NCBI GenBank assembly: GCA_030068075.1
Contig: CM057826.1
Coordinates: 36,444,211-36,508,210, forward strand
Direction: 5' to 3'
DNA from: Paguma larvata
Lineage: Eukaryota > Chordata > Mammalia > Carnivora > Viverridae
DNA: 64,000 nt
Shown here: one piece after another, positions 25,816 through 36,686 of the stretch
Layout: each line of letters opens with the position of its first letter
How positions within the stretch are numbered: position 1 is the stretch's first letter
Made by a program: the position numbers and the translations under genes
Notes under the pieces: model-generated
Database searches by the model: none
Told to the model about the DNA's origin: nothing
What the model saw: the letters and a program-made list of their open reading frames with translations, nothing else

Positions 25816-26029
25816 TTTCAAATAAGCATCCAGAAATCAAATACCTGCACTGCAATGTATCTAAGATTTTTATTCCCATATTACTTCCTGATTTGCACTA
25901 CATCAGCAGTTTATACCACTATATACTTTTCCATTGCCATAAGGAAAATGGGTATGTTTAAACAATTGAAAAGCTTGCCAGTTAAATAATAATAAAGAAT
26001 GTAAATGCTTTAACTTATAAATGTCTGGA
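25816..26029. other. Short unclassified spacer between two L1 insertions
   Basis: AT-rich sequence without recognisable features, separating the inverted L1 from the short L1 tail copy. Confidence 0.5.
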
Positions 26030-26196
26030 GATGGAGGGAGACAAAACATAAGAGACTCTGAAAGACTAAGAACAAACTGAGGGGTGAAGGGGGTATAGTA
26101 GGGGGGAGAGTTGGTGACGGGCACAGAGTAGGGCATTTGTTGGGATGAGAACTGGGTGTTGTATGGAAACCAAGTTGACAATAAATTATTGAAAAA
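26030..26196 (+). mobile_element. Extremely 5'-truncated carnivore L1 3' UTR
   Basis: Only the last ~165 bp of a carnivore L1: 'cataagagactctgaaagac', 'aacaaactgaggggtg', 'gggatgagaactgggtg', 'ttgtatggaaaccaagttgac', 'aataaatt' and a short A tail. Flanked by aaatgtctgga (26019-26029) and aaatgtccaga (26197-26207), a target duplication with one or two changes, showing it is an insertion in its own right. Confidence 0.88.
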
Positions 26197-26207
26197 AATG
26201 TCCAGAT

Positions 26208-27299
26208 AAAACATATTTTGTATCATTAGTGATACTTAACATTGTTTCTTTTAGAGTTTTTTCTTTTCTTATACTATGCCCATTTTTATATTATGGTGAT
26301 GAATATTTCTTATTGATGTCATTTACTAAACATTGTAGTGAGCCAGCCCATATTCTAGGTACTGGAAACACATTATTAAATTAGTGCCCTCTTAGCACTC
26401 ACATTTTATTAGATGAAGAGAAAAATAAATCAATTATGAAAAATGACATAAGATATGTTTTAACAATAAAACAAGGAAGAGGAATGGGTGTTTGCAAATA
26501 TTCAAGGAATGTTAATCATTTGTTTGCCAGTGTATATTAATGCTTGCCTGTGTATATTAATGCTTGTCCCATTTGTAAATTTTTAAATTTGCATATGAAC
26601 TACTTTCCTATAGAAGCTTTTTAAAAGTACAGATTCCTACTTAGTAGGATGTATTAATAACTTCCCTTCTGATTCCCTATTGTATTATATACTTTGAAAA
26701 AGTATAAACACATTTTCATTTCTTTCATCTGGTACTATTGTCATCTTGTTTTCATGGGTTTTTCTTTCATTTAAATGTTACTAAGTTGAATTTAAGAGAG
26801 GTAGAAATCTAACTATAGATATATATCTTTTCTTAAATGGAGAGTCAGTTGTCTAAATAATTAGTTAAAATATATATTCATCTCATTGTTTACCAATGTC
26901 AATTCATCTCAGATTAAATCCTCACATATACATGCACCTCTATTGAGATGAACCTTTGTGCTCCATTGAGTTGTTGGTCCATTCATAAATCATGCCTGTG
27001 TCTATTACACTGTCTTAAAATTGTTATTTAAAACAATTTTGCATAGCTGATAAGAAAACTTCCAGTTTTTCCCCAAAGTTTTCTAGTCATTCTTACCTTT
27101 TAAAAAATAATCTATGACTTTTATTTATCATAATATAAATATATATCAGTGATTGAATCAAATTTCTCACTGGAGTTTTGTTAGGGATTGGACTATATTT
27201 CCACGGTAATTGAGGGAATACCAATATCTCTGTATTAGTAACCAAATGGTAGAAATCATTAGAAACCAAATGCCTATCAAAGTAGAAATTCTAAGGAGT
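26208..27299. other. Unclassified AT-rich DNA
   Basis: No young repeat. 26325-26440 resembles the mammal-wide 'attctaggtactggaaacac' type of ancient repeat, unnamed. A 20-bp unit is duplicated in tandem at 26528-26567 ('gtgtatattaatgcttg' twice). Confidence 0.45.
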
Positions 27300-28530
27300 G
27301 GTTAAATTAAAATGAAAAGTGAAAAAATGTTATAATAATAGGTAACTATGATAATAAAAGACATATATCTACATATTATATAAATGTATAAAGAATAAAC
27401 TAAATATATAGTAGTGTGAATTCAATGTACTAATACATGTAAAAATCAGATAAAATGGATAATTTTCTAAGGAAAATCATCTATTCTGTTACAAGGTATA
27501 AGAAACTAGAATATAAACAATAAACATTAAACAAACTGAATTTGTCATTAAAAGTTCTACGCTAACAAAAGTACAGAAATTCAAATAGCATTACAAATGA
27601 GTTTAAATAAAAATATTCAAAACAAAATATTATTAAAATGAGTGGACAAAATTTTATTGGAAATGAAATCAATTTTAAATAACACCTTTTAGGGGCGCCT
27701 GGGTGGCTCAGTCGGTTAAGCGGCCGACTTCGGCTCAGGTCACGATCTCACAGTCTGTGAGTTCGAGCTCCACGTCGGGCTCTGTGCTGACAGCTCGGAG
27801 CCTGGAGCCTGCTTCGGATTCTGTGTCTCCCTCTCTCTCTGCCCTCCCCCTGCTCACGATCTGTCTCTATGTCTCTCAAAAATAAATAAAATAAAGGTTA
27901 AAAAAAATAAATAACACCTTTTAGTGTATCAACAATAATTGCACAATGCAATAAGAAAATACATATAATGCTCAATAATGACATATATAAGGTGCTCAAG
28001 AATAAATACAATAAGACAGACAATAAACTATGAGAAAAGTATAAAATGCCATTGAAATACTTAGATAAGACTCAGCTAAGTATGTTGTAAGGATATGTAC
28101 TGTTATATAATTTTTCCACAAATTAACCTACAAAGTCATTACAAATCTATTTAAAAGAATGAGCTTTTTTGTGTGTTATTTTAGAAATTGAAGAATAAAT
28201 TTTGATACTCATTTCATAGAAAAAAGGCCAAGATAATATTAAAAGAAGAAAATCTTAGATCCTTTTGTCATCATATAAAAATCATACTTTTAAACAAGAG
28301 TATTTAAATTGTGTGAGACTAGATCCAAACTATGTAATGGGAAACAAATAGAAAGTTTAGAAAAATATATGTAAAAATCTTACACAACATAACAATCATT
28401 ACAAAATTATTATATGATGTTTTAACAGGTAATGACAAACAAATTTTTTAATTTGTTTAAATTAAATTCTTTCCTTGTATCCCATCACAAATAAATATAA
28501 ATTCTATATGATTTCAGGAACTAAAAGTAA
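27300..28530 (+). mobile_element. Very old L1 ORF2 fragment, split by a SINE
   Basis: Weak sense-strand ORF2 resemblance, for example 'ataattttctaaggaaaatc', 'acaaggtataagaaactagaatataaac', and near 28110 'aaattaacctacaaagtcattacaaatc'. Strongly decayed and AT-rich; boundaries are rough. Confidence 0.45.
27693..27908 (+). mobile_element. Young feliform SINE with perfect 16-bp target duplication
   Basis: The copy closest to consensus in the window: head 'gggcgcctgggtggctcag', 'cggttaagcggccgacttcgg', B box 'gagttcgagctccacg', 'gacagctcggagcctggag', CT body, tail 'ctctcaaaaataaataaaat'. Many CpGs are still intact. Flanked by aaataacaccttttag at 27677-27692 and 27909-27924 without mismatch. The head is a tRNA-derived RNA polymerase III promoter. 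The clean state suggests a recent insertion that could be polymorphic or lineage-specific. Confidence 0.98.
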
Positions 28531-28537
28531 AGATTAA

Positions 28538-28775
28538 AACTGAAGAATGGATAAAGAAGATGTGATATAGATGATAGATAGATGATAGATAGGTAGGTAG
28601 ATAGGTAGATATACATATAATGGAACAGTACTCTGGCATAAAAAAGAAAGAAATCTTGCCATTTGCAACAACATGAATGGAGCTAGAGAGTACTATGTTT
28701 AGTGAAATAAGTCAGTCAGATAAAGACAAATACCATATGATTTCACTTATATGTGGAATTTAAGAAATAAAACTT
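28538..28775 (+). mobile_element. Short L1 3' UTR fragment
   Basis: Sense L1 end of ORF2 and 3' UTR: 'gaatggataaagaagatgtg', 'aatggaacagtactctggc', 'gaaatcttgccatttgcaac', 'aagtcagtcagataaagac', 'accatatgatttcactta'. Truncated at both ends. A GATA-type repeat lies at 28566-28612 where the family normally reads 'gtggtatatatatacac'. Confidence 0.85.
28566..28612. repeat. (GATA/GGTA)n microsatellite inside L1
   Basis: Imperfect tetranucleotide repeat (gatagata, then ggtaggta) that apparently grew from the 'tatatata' stretch of the host L1. Confidence 0.9.
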
Positions 28776-29559
28776 TATAATTTTTAAAGGAGAATACTTT
28801 GTTGTGGTAATAGCAGAGTAAACTGTATTGGAGGAACTCTTTTAAAAGCCTCGAGGTTTTTTTAACAACACTTTGAAAGCACCTGAAAAGAACCAAAATA
28901 GAATGAATTTGGAAACAACGTAATTCTTAAAGAAGGAGATTACATAGGATGAAACACGTTTATTCAGCTTTCCACTAAGGGAAAAGTCCCAGCAAGACTG
29001 AGAGGTTATAATTTAAGAAAAAAACTATGATTATAGAGTTATAAGTTACAGGATAGAATTTAGAACCACAAGAATGGCTGGTCATTGAAGGAAGGTCTAT
29101 GTAAAGAAGATATTACAAAATGTGCATAAAGTTAATTAAATCCTTGACTGACCCTTAAATAGTGCATGAATGGGTAAAATGTCAAGGAGCCAAGAGGAAG
29201 CAACTAGAATACTGAAAGAGCTAAGTAGGATTTTGATCTTTTACTTGATTGGAAATTTGGTTATATAAAATCGTAAGGTCTCTAAGTACCTTAGACTTCC
29301 ACTGAAACTTCAGAAGGACCATGCCTTAGTAGTAACCACTACAAACTAGGATTAAGAAATATGCCTTGCATCAAAAGTCAAAGCAAAAATAAACGTCTTC
29401 CCCCAAAATATAAAACCAAGACTCCACACTTCTAAAACATTCCTTCAGTATGCTTGACTGTTAGAAAAAAAACTTGTCTTTAGGAAGGATAGTATAATCG
29501 AGTATCTCTAAAATGTATCAATTATATACATGGATATATGTCCTATATCCAATAAAAAT
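28776..29559. other. Unclassified AT-rich DNA
   Basis: No recognised repeat, RNA gene or coding signal. Confidence 0.45.
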
Positions 29560-30628
29560 TACTAGGCACGAAAAAACAAAACAATTAGCAATGGTCTGAA
29601 AAAATATTCATTGATAGATACAGAACTGTTTATAGTGATTGTAGAGAAAACAGAAAATCTGATTAAAAATCATATCTAAAATATTGTAAATTATTGAATA
29701 AAACTAACAGAGATGGGATTCCCAAAGAAGGACAGGTGAACTGAAGACATCAAAAATTATTTAAATTGAAGCAAAATGAAATGTTTTTAAATTTCACAAA
29801 GCATCCTTATCTGTGAAATAATAATAGAACATAAAGTTCTAGACAGAATGAAGAAAGAGTGAGGAAGAAAAAAAAATCAAGAAATTTGCTAATTCTTTTC
29901 TGAATTTATTCAAAAACAGCAATCCATAAAACTGGTAAATTAAGTGAGCCTGACAGACAAATAAAGGAAATTTATATTTATACACATCATAGAAAAGCAA
30001 CTGAAAACCAAGCATAGCGATTAGGGAGTTGGAGTCATCATAACAATATCAGACAAAATAGATCTTAAAAGAAAAAAAAAGGCACCAGAGACAAAAAGAG
30101 ACATTTTGTTATGATAAAGGATCAATCCATTAAGAAGATAAAACAATTACATGTGTACCTAACAATGGAGCTTCAAAATACAAGAAACAAGAAATGAAAG
30201 ACTGAAGGGACAAACAACGTACCAGTAATAGTTTGGAGACTCAATACTCCTAATTCAATGACAGATTGAATAACTAGGCAGATATCAACAAGAATAAAAA
30301 AGGTTTGAACAACACTATAAAACAACTAGACTTAACAAATATCCGTAAAATATTTTACCAAGAAGAGCATAATACACATTATTCTCCAGCATATGTGAAC
30401 AGTTCCTGAGAATAGACCAAACTTTAAGCTATAAAAACAACTCTCAATACATTTGAAAGGATTAAAATCATATAAAGCACATTTCTAACCTCACTGGAAT
30501 TAAATTAGTGGTCAACAGCAAAAGTGAACATGATAAATCACAAATATGTAGAAATTAAAAAGCATACTCCTAAATAACCAATAGATCCAATAGGTGTTAG
30601 AAGATTCTATGTGATGAATGAAAATGAA

Positions 30629-30828
30629 GGAGTGCCTGGGTGGCTGAGTAAGTTGGGTGTCCAACTTTAGCTCAGGTCATGATCTCACTGTTTGTGGGTT
30701 TGAGCCCTGCATCAGGTTCTGTCCTGACAGCTCGGAGCCTGCTTCGGATTTTGTGTCTTCCTCTCTTTTTGTCCCTCCCCTGCACATGCTCTGTCTCTCT
30801 CTCCCAAAAATAATTAAATATTAAAAAG
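30629..30828 (+). mobile_element. Carnivore tRNA-derived SINE, first of an abutting pair
   Basis: Head 'ggagtgcctgggtggctgag', body 'cagctcggagcctgcttcgg', tail 'cccaaaaataattaaatatt'. The second SINE was inserted into its A-rich tail, so this copy is the older of the pair. Confidence 0.93.
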
Positions 30829-30833
30829 TTTTT

Positions 30834-31057
30834 GGGGCCCTGGGTGGTTCAGTTTGTTAAGCAACCAACTTCGCCTCAGGTCATGATCTCACTGTCTGTG
30901 GGTTCAAGCCCTCGTCGGGCTCTGTGCTGATGGCTCATCAGAGTCTGGAGCCTGCTTCAGATTCTGTGTCTCCCTCTCTCTCTGCCCTTCTCCTGCTCAC
31001 GTGCTGTCTCTATGTCTCTCAAAAAATAAATAAATAAATAAACGTTAAAAAATTAAA
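30834..31057 (+). mobile_element. Carnivore tRNA-derived SINE inserted in the tail of the preceding SINE
   Basis: Head 'ggggccctgggtggttcag', B-box area 'gggttcaagccctcg', body 'gagtctggagcctgcttcag', tail with (aaat)n 'aaataaataaataaataaacg'. The direct repeat aaaaagttttt at 30823-30833 and 31058-31068 is its target duplication. 'gatggctcatcagagtctgg' has a few extra bases relative to other copies. Confidence 0.94.
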
Positions 31058-31386
31058 AAAAAGTTTTTAAAATGTTTAAAACAAAAAAGAAGAAAACAAA
31101 AACCCAATGTACCAAAACTTATGGGATGCAGCTCAAGCAGTACTCAGAGGGAAGTCCAGAGTTATTAAGCATCTACATTAAAAAAGAAAGATCTTAAATT
31201 AATAACATAAGCTCCCATTTTAAGGAACTAGATAAAGAAGATCAAACTTAAGCTTGGGCAAGCAAAGGGAAGAACCTGAAGGTTAGAGTGACACTAAGTG
31301 AACTAGATAGAAAGACAACAGAGAAAAGAAACCCAAGATGGCTCTTTGAAAAGATCAACATAATTGAAAAACTTAGTTGGATTGCT

Positions 31387-31423
<37 letters not shown>

Positions 31424-31430
31424 AAGAGAA
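31387..31430. repeat. (GA)n-rich tract in L1
   Basis: Purine tract of GA repeats with AAAG interruptions, between 'ttggattgctag' and 'aagctcaaatt' of the host L1. Confidence 0.9.
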
Positions 31431-31638
31431 GCTCAAATTACTTAAATCAGGAATGAAAGAGGGGCCATCTTTATTGACATTAAATGAATCCAAGGATTAT
31501 TAGAGGACACTTTGAGCAGCTCTTTGCCAACAAATTAATTAAATAACTTAGATGAAATGGAAAAATTCCTAGAAAGACACACACCACTGTAATTTAATTA
31601 AAAAAGAAAAGAAAAGATAATATGAAAGATCTATAACC

Positions 31639-31654
31639 AGAGAGAGAAAGAGAC

Positions 31655-31687
<33 letters not shown>
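31639..31687. repeat. (GA)n-rich tract in L1
   Basis: Second imperfect GA purine tract in the same L1, about 210 bp after the first. No SINE body adjoins it. Confidence 0.9.
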
Positions 31688-31927
31688 TTGAATTAGTAAT
31701 TTAAAGGTTGGCCATAGAAAAACACAGACCTACATGTCTTCACTAATAAGTTCTATGAAATGTTTAAAAAATAATTAACCCCTGAACTCTTCTCAAATCT
31801 ATTCAAACAATAGTAGAGGGAGTAGTACTTCCCAACAGAGTCTATGATGCCAATGTAACCTTGATTCTGTATTCAGACAAAGATATAACAAGATAACTCC
31901 AGATCAATACATCTGAAGAATACAGAT

Positions 31928-34900
31928 CCATTTTGAGTTTACTTTTTTGTGTATGGTGTAAGAAATTGGTCTAGTTTCATCCTTCGGCATGTTGCTGTCC
32001 AGTTCTCCCAGCACCATTTGCTAAAGAGACTGTCTTTTTTCCATTGGATACTCTTTCTTGCTTTGTCAAAGATTAGTTGGACATACATTTATGGATTCAT
32101 GCTTGGTTCTCTATTCTATTCCATTGGTCTATATGTCTGTTTTTGTGTGAATACCATACTGTCTTGATGATCACAGCTTTGTAGTACAGGCTAAAGTTGG
32201 AATTGTGACGCCTCCTGCTTTGGCTCTCTTTTTTAACATTACTTTCACTATTTGGGGTCTTTTGTGGTTCTATATAAATTTTAGTAATGTTCTAGCTCTG
32301 CAAATACTGGTGCCATTTTGATTGTGATGGCATTGAATGTGTGGATTTTTTTTGAGTATTATCGACATTTTAACAATATTTGTTTTTCCATTAATATCTT
32401 TGTGTCTTCTTCAATTTCTTTCATAAGCTTTCTATAGTTTTCAGCACACAGATCTTTTGTATATTTGGTTAGGTTTATTCCTAGGTATTTTATGGTTCTT
32501 GGTGCAATTGTAAATGGAACTGATTTCGCGACATCTCTTTCTGTCAGTTCAATATTTGTATATAGAAATATAACTGATTCTGTACATTGATTTATATCCT
32601 GCCACTTTGCTGAACTCATGTATCAGTTCTAGCAGCTTTTTCATGGGTTTTTTCAGGTGTTCCATGTAGAGTATCAAGTCATCTGCGAAAACTGAAAGTT
32701 TGACTTCTTCTTTGCCAGTTTTCATGCCCTTTACTTAATTTTGTTGTTTGATTGTTGAGGCTAGGACTACAAACACATTGTTAAACAATAGTGGTGAGAG
32801 TAGACATCCCTGTTGTGTTCTTGATCTCAGGGGGAAAGCTCTCAGTTTTTACTCATTGAAGATGACATTACCTGTGGGCTTTTCATATATGGCTTTTTTG
32901 ATGTTAAGGTATGTTCCTTCTATCCCGACTTTTTTGAGGATTTTTATTAAGAGAGAATGCTGTAGTCTGTCAAATACTTTTTCTGCATCTATTGACAGAA
33001 TCATATGGTTCTTATCTTTACTTCCATTAATGTGATGTATCACACTGATCAATTTACAAATATTGAACCATATCTGGAGCTCAAGAATGAATCCTATTTG
33101 ATCACGTGACTAATTCTTATAGTATTGAATTTGATTTGCTAGTATCTTGTTGAAAATTTTTGCATTCATGTTCATCAGGGATATTAGCCTGTAATTATCC
33201 TTTTTAGTGGGGTCTTGTGTGGTTTGGGAATCAAGGTAATGTTGGCTTCATAGAATGAGTCTGGAAGCTTTCCTTCTGTTCCCTATATTTTGGAACAGTT
33301 TTAGAAGGATAGGTATTAACTCTGCTTTAAATGTCTGGTAGAATTCCCCTGGGAAGTCATCTATCCCAGGACTCTTATCCATTGGGAGATTTTTTGATAA
33401 CTGATTGAATTTCTTTGTTGACTATGGGTCTGTTCAAATTTTTCTATTTCTTCCCATTGGAGTTTTGGTAGTATGTAGGTGTCTAGGAATTTGTCCATTT
33501 CTCCCAGGTTGTCCAATTTGTTGGCATACATGAAAGACCTAAATGTGAGACAGGAAACCATCAAAACCCTAGAGGAGAAAACAGGCAACAATCTCTTCGA
33601 CCACAGCTGCAGCAACTTCTTACTTGATATGTCTCCAAAGGCAAGAGAAATAAAAGCAAAAATGAACTACTGGGACCTCACCAAGATAAAAAGCTTCTGC
33701 ACTGCAAAGGAAAAAAATCAACAAAACTAAAAGGCAACCAACAGAATAGGAGAGGATATTTGCAAATGACATATCAGATACATGGTTAGTATCAAAGAAC
33801 TTACCAAACTCAACACCCAAGAAACAAATAATCCAGTGAAGAAATGGGCAGAAGACAGGAATAGACACTTTTCCAAAGAAGATATCTAGATTGCCAACAG
33901 ACACATGAAGAGATGCTCATCATCACTCATTTTCAGAGAAATACGAATCAAAAACACATTGAGATGACCACACACTGGTCAGAGTGACTAAAATGAACAA
34001 CTCAGGAAACACAGATATTGGCGAGGATGTGACAAAATGGGAACCCTCTTGCACTGTTGGTGGGAATGCAAACTGGTGCAGCCACTCTGGAATACACTGT
34101 GGAGGTTTCCCAAAAAATTAAAAATAGAATTACCCTACGACCCAGCAATAGCACTACTAGGTATTTATCCAAAGGATACAGGAGTGCTGATTCATAGGGG
34201 CACATATACCCAAATGTTTATAGCAGTGCTACCAACAAGAGTAAAACTATGGAAAGAGACCAAATGTCCATCAACTGGTAAATGGATAAAGAAGATGTGG
34301 TTTAAAAACTTTTACATTTATTCACTTTTGAGAGTAAGAGAGACAAGAGTGTGAGCAGGGGAGGGGCAGGGAGAAAGGGAGACACAGAATCTGAAGCAGG
34401 CTCCAGGCTCTGAGCTGTCAGCACAGAGCCGGACGCGGGGCTCGAACTCATGAACTGTGAGATCATGACCTGAGCCAAAGTCAGACACTTAACATACTGA
34501 GCCAGCCAGGTGCTCCAAGAAGATGTGGTTTATATATACAGTGAAATACTACTTGACAATGAGAAAAAATGAAATCTTGCCATTTGCAACTACATGGATG
34601 GAACTGGAGGGTATTATGTTAAGTGAAATACGTTAGTCAGAGAAAGACAGATATCATATGTTTTCACTCATATGTGCAATTCGAGAAACTTAACAGAAGA
34701 CCATGGGGGAAGGGAAGGGGAAAAAATAGTTTCAAATAGAAAGGGAGGCAAACCATAAGAGATTCTGAAATACAGAGAACAAACTGAGGGTTGATGGGGG
34801 GGCAGGGCAGAGGGGAAAATAGGTGATGGGCATTGAGGAGGGCACTTGTTGGGATGAGCACTGGGTGTTGTATGTAAGTGATGAATCATGGGAATCTACT

Positions 34901-35018
34901 CCTGAAACCAAGAGCACACTGTATACACTGTATGTTAGATAACTTGACAATAAGTTCTATTTAGAGAAAAATTTAAAAAAATCAAGCTAAGTTCAAAAAA
35001 AACAAAACAAAACAAAAT
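31928..35018 (+). mobile_element. Carnivore L1 with inverted 5' half, nested in an older L1
   Basis: 31928-33530 is L1 ORF2 in reverse ('ctccctgttgtgttcttg'-like text at 32808, 'ttctttcataagctttctatag', 'cctaggtattttatgg', 'ctgccactttgctgaactc', 'gtctggtagaattcccc'). 33531-35018 is sense ORF2 end and 3' UTR ('atgaaagacctaaatgtgag', 'gggaatgcaaactggtgcagcc', 'gatgagcactgggtgttg', 'aatctactcctgaaacc'), closing in an A-rich tail. The left outer edge reads, in reverse, '...aactcaaaatgg' and the sense part starts 'atgaaagacc'. These two are adjacent in intact L1, so the break shows no evident loss. Target duplication aagaatacagat (31916-31927) and aagaatatagat (35019-35030). Frames are broken; the element is not competent. 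Confidence 0.92.
34305..34516 (-). mobile_element. Carnivore tRNA-derived SINE, reverse, nested in L1, perfect 16-bp duplication
   Basis: Tail complement 'aaaaacttttacatttattc', GA tract, 'gaagcaggctccaggctctgag', 'cggacgcggggctcgaactc', head 'actgagccagccaggtgc'. Direct repeat aagaagatgtggttta at 34289-34304 and 34517-34532 without mismatch. It interrupts the L1 at its 'gaagatgtggtttatatatac' site, making this the innermost layer of the nest. Confidence 0.97.
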
Positions 35019-35030
35019 AAGAATATAGAT

Positions 35031-35150
35031 GAAAAAATCCTTAACCAAGTGTTAGCATACCAAAATTATCAACATGTAAAATGATGTACATATTTGTACA
35101 TATTGTGACCAAAAAATTTATGCCAAGAATGCAAAGTAGTGAAGTTATGA
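35031..35150 (+). mobile_element. Old L1 LINE, right part of the split host element
   Basis: Continues the host interrupted at 31927: 'gaaaaaatccttaaccaagtg', 'ttagcataccaaaattatcaac', then 'attgtgaccaaaaaatttatgcc' and 'caagaatgcaaag' (degenerate 'GFIPGMQ' region). It fades out about 35150. Confidence 0.7.
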
Positions 35151-35996
35151 AGTATGGAATAAACACCTGGAATTTTCCTTTCTATTTAATTCACAAAGCA
35201 CATGAATGGAGATTGTATATACAAAGTTGGACTGCAACATTATGAAGTTTTCTGGAATTTAATACTCATTTCAAATCCTGTAATTCCTAGAATGAAAGAC
35301 CATTTAACTGGAGTACTCATCCTCTATGTGTCTATTTTCTGTGGTCATTATGTAATCCTGCTAGTTGAGACAAGCATTAATTACTGGATTTGTATTATTT
35401 AAAAGTGTATGATCCCAGAGGAAACACATTTCTTCAGGTGTCAGGCATGTTGCTGGTAGCATAAAGTAATACAGAAAAGTGGTATACAGTATACACATGT
35501 TTCAAATTTGGAGCAACAATGGTATACAGATATATTACTAAGAAATTTATTCCTTGGAGAAAGATGCTATGTGAACCTGCTCCAGTCAAATGATAATCGT
35601 AGCACTCACAATTCTTTTTAATTAATACTTGAATTGGAACTCCCAACCCCCAATTTAGGAAATTAAATTTTAGAAACCAGGATGTTAATAATAGAAGCAT
35701 CAAAATGTCTTTTTCACTTTTAACAGATTGGAAACATTTCAATCAGTTAAAACCTGTAGATGTCAAAAATTAAATCAAATCAAAATATGAAAGAGGGTGT
35801 ATGCTATATGTTGATTGATAGTGTAAAATCCATCTCACAAAACTTTCTATTTTAAAACTGACTTAAGAGAGACCCAGGTTACAAATGTTGAGATTCAAAG
35901 TAGAGATAACAATTCTTAATCATTAAAGCTAAAATTGTTTCAAAAAGTAAAATCCTTGTGAAATTCTGCCGTTTGCCACTAAAACAGAAAATGTTT
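35151..35996. other. Unclassified AT-rich DNA
   Basis: No recognised repeat or coding signal. A minus-strand frame of about 100 codons (35434-35742) has no protein character I can identify. Confidence 0.45.
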
Positions 35997-36229
35997 AGAG
36001 GTGCCCGGGGGACTCAGTCGACTAAGTGTCTGGCTCTTGGTTTCAACTCAGGTCATGATCTTGCAGTTCAGTTTGTGAGACAGAACCCCACATTGGGCTC
36101 TGCACTGACAGTATGGAGACTGCTTGGAATTCTCTCTCTCTGCCCCTCCCACACTCATTCTCTCTCTCTCCTCTCTGTGTGTGTCTCTCTCTTTCTCTTT
36201 CAAAATAAATAAATAAACCTTAAAAAAAG
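35997..36229 (+). mobile_element. Carnivore tRNA-derived SINE with 10-bp target duplication
   Basis: Head 'ggtgcccgggggactcagtcg', 'ctcaggtcatgatcttgcag', body with extended CT/TG tract 'ctctctgtgtgtgtctctc', tail 'caaaataaataaataaacc'. Direct repeat gaaaatgttt at 35987-35996 and 36230-36239. Confidence 0.95.
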
Positions 36230-36606
36230 GAAAATGTTTCATTTTCAGAAGTGCATATCCAAAATTTTCAGCTCAATTCAATTTCTGTAGTATGTAATAA
36301 TCAGGAGAGATTTCCAGTGAATTCTTGAAGGGTGCAGTTTATATCACTGTGTTGGTTTTCAATAACTATTGCCTCTCTCTAATTAAATATTTAGTGTTTC
36401 TTAGTCAGACTATGAAATCTCATAATTGAATTTTATATCATATATCAACAGAATAAAGCCTCAACAGCTTTTTTTACCTTCTGTTTCCACATGTCTGTTT
36501 CTAATATTATGCTCAGCTAAGGGTTGTAAAAACTAAGTATCAACATGTCATGAAGGCTTCCTAGTGAAAAAATTAAATATAACCCAAAAATTATGCTCAA
36601 TCTATA
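36230..36606. other. Unclassified AT-rich DNA
   Basis: Nothing recognisable between two SINEs. Confidence 0.5.
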
Positions 36607-36610
36607 TGAA

Positions 36611-36641
<31 letters not shown>

Positions 36642-36642
36642 C

Positions 36643-36683
<41 letters not shown>
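36607..36683. repeat. Compound (AT)n(TG)n microsatellite at a SINE tail
   Basis: About 15 AT units, a short ACATACATATATAT link and about 16 TG units, directly joined to the tail end of the reverse SINE at 36684-36870. Confidence 0.95.

Positions 36684-36686
<3 letters not shown>

Larger units (their letters stand above)
29560..31927 (+). mobile_element. Old L1 LINE, left part of a split host element
   Basis: Sense L1: from about 29990 clear ORF2 text ('atatcagacaaaatagatc', 'cctaacaatggagcttcaaaatac', 'gggatgcagctcaagcag', 'gagggaagtccagagttattaagc', 'gaaacccaagatggctctttg', 'gaaaaattcctagaaagacac', 'ttctatgaaatgtttaaaa'). 29560-29990 is less clear and may be the ORF1-ORF2 area. Interrupted by two abutting SINEs (30629-31057) and two GA-rich tracts. 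It ends at 31927 where a younger L1 was inserted and resumes at 35031. Confidence 0.75.

Noticed and set aside
25469..25825. 118-codon plus-strand open frame
   Set aside because: It is a piece of L1 ORF2 in the inverted 5' part of the L1 at 24135-25815, not a host gene.
25903..26226. 107-codon minus-strand open frame
   Set aside because: It is mostly the complement of the L1 3' UTR fragment at 26030-26196.
27693..27770. tRNA-like head with A and B boxes
   Set aside because: It is the tRNA-derived part of a SINE with the full SINE body, tail and target duplication. The same holds for the other SINE heads. No genuine tRNA gene was seen.
31387..31687. Two GA tracts that could be reverse SINE bodies
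   Set aside because: Neither has the SINE 'gaagcaggctcc' segment nor a head next to it. They are simple repeats in the host L1.
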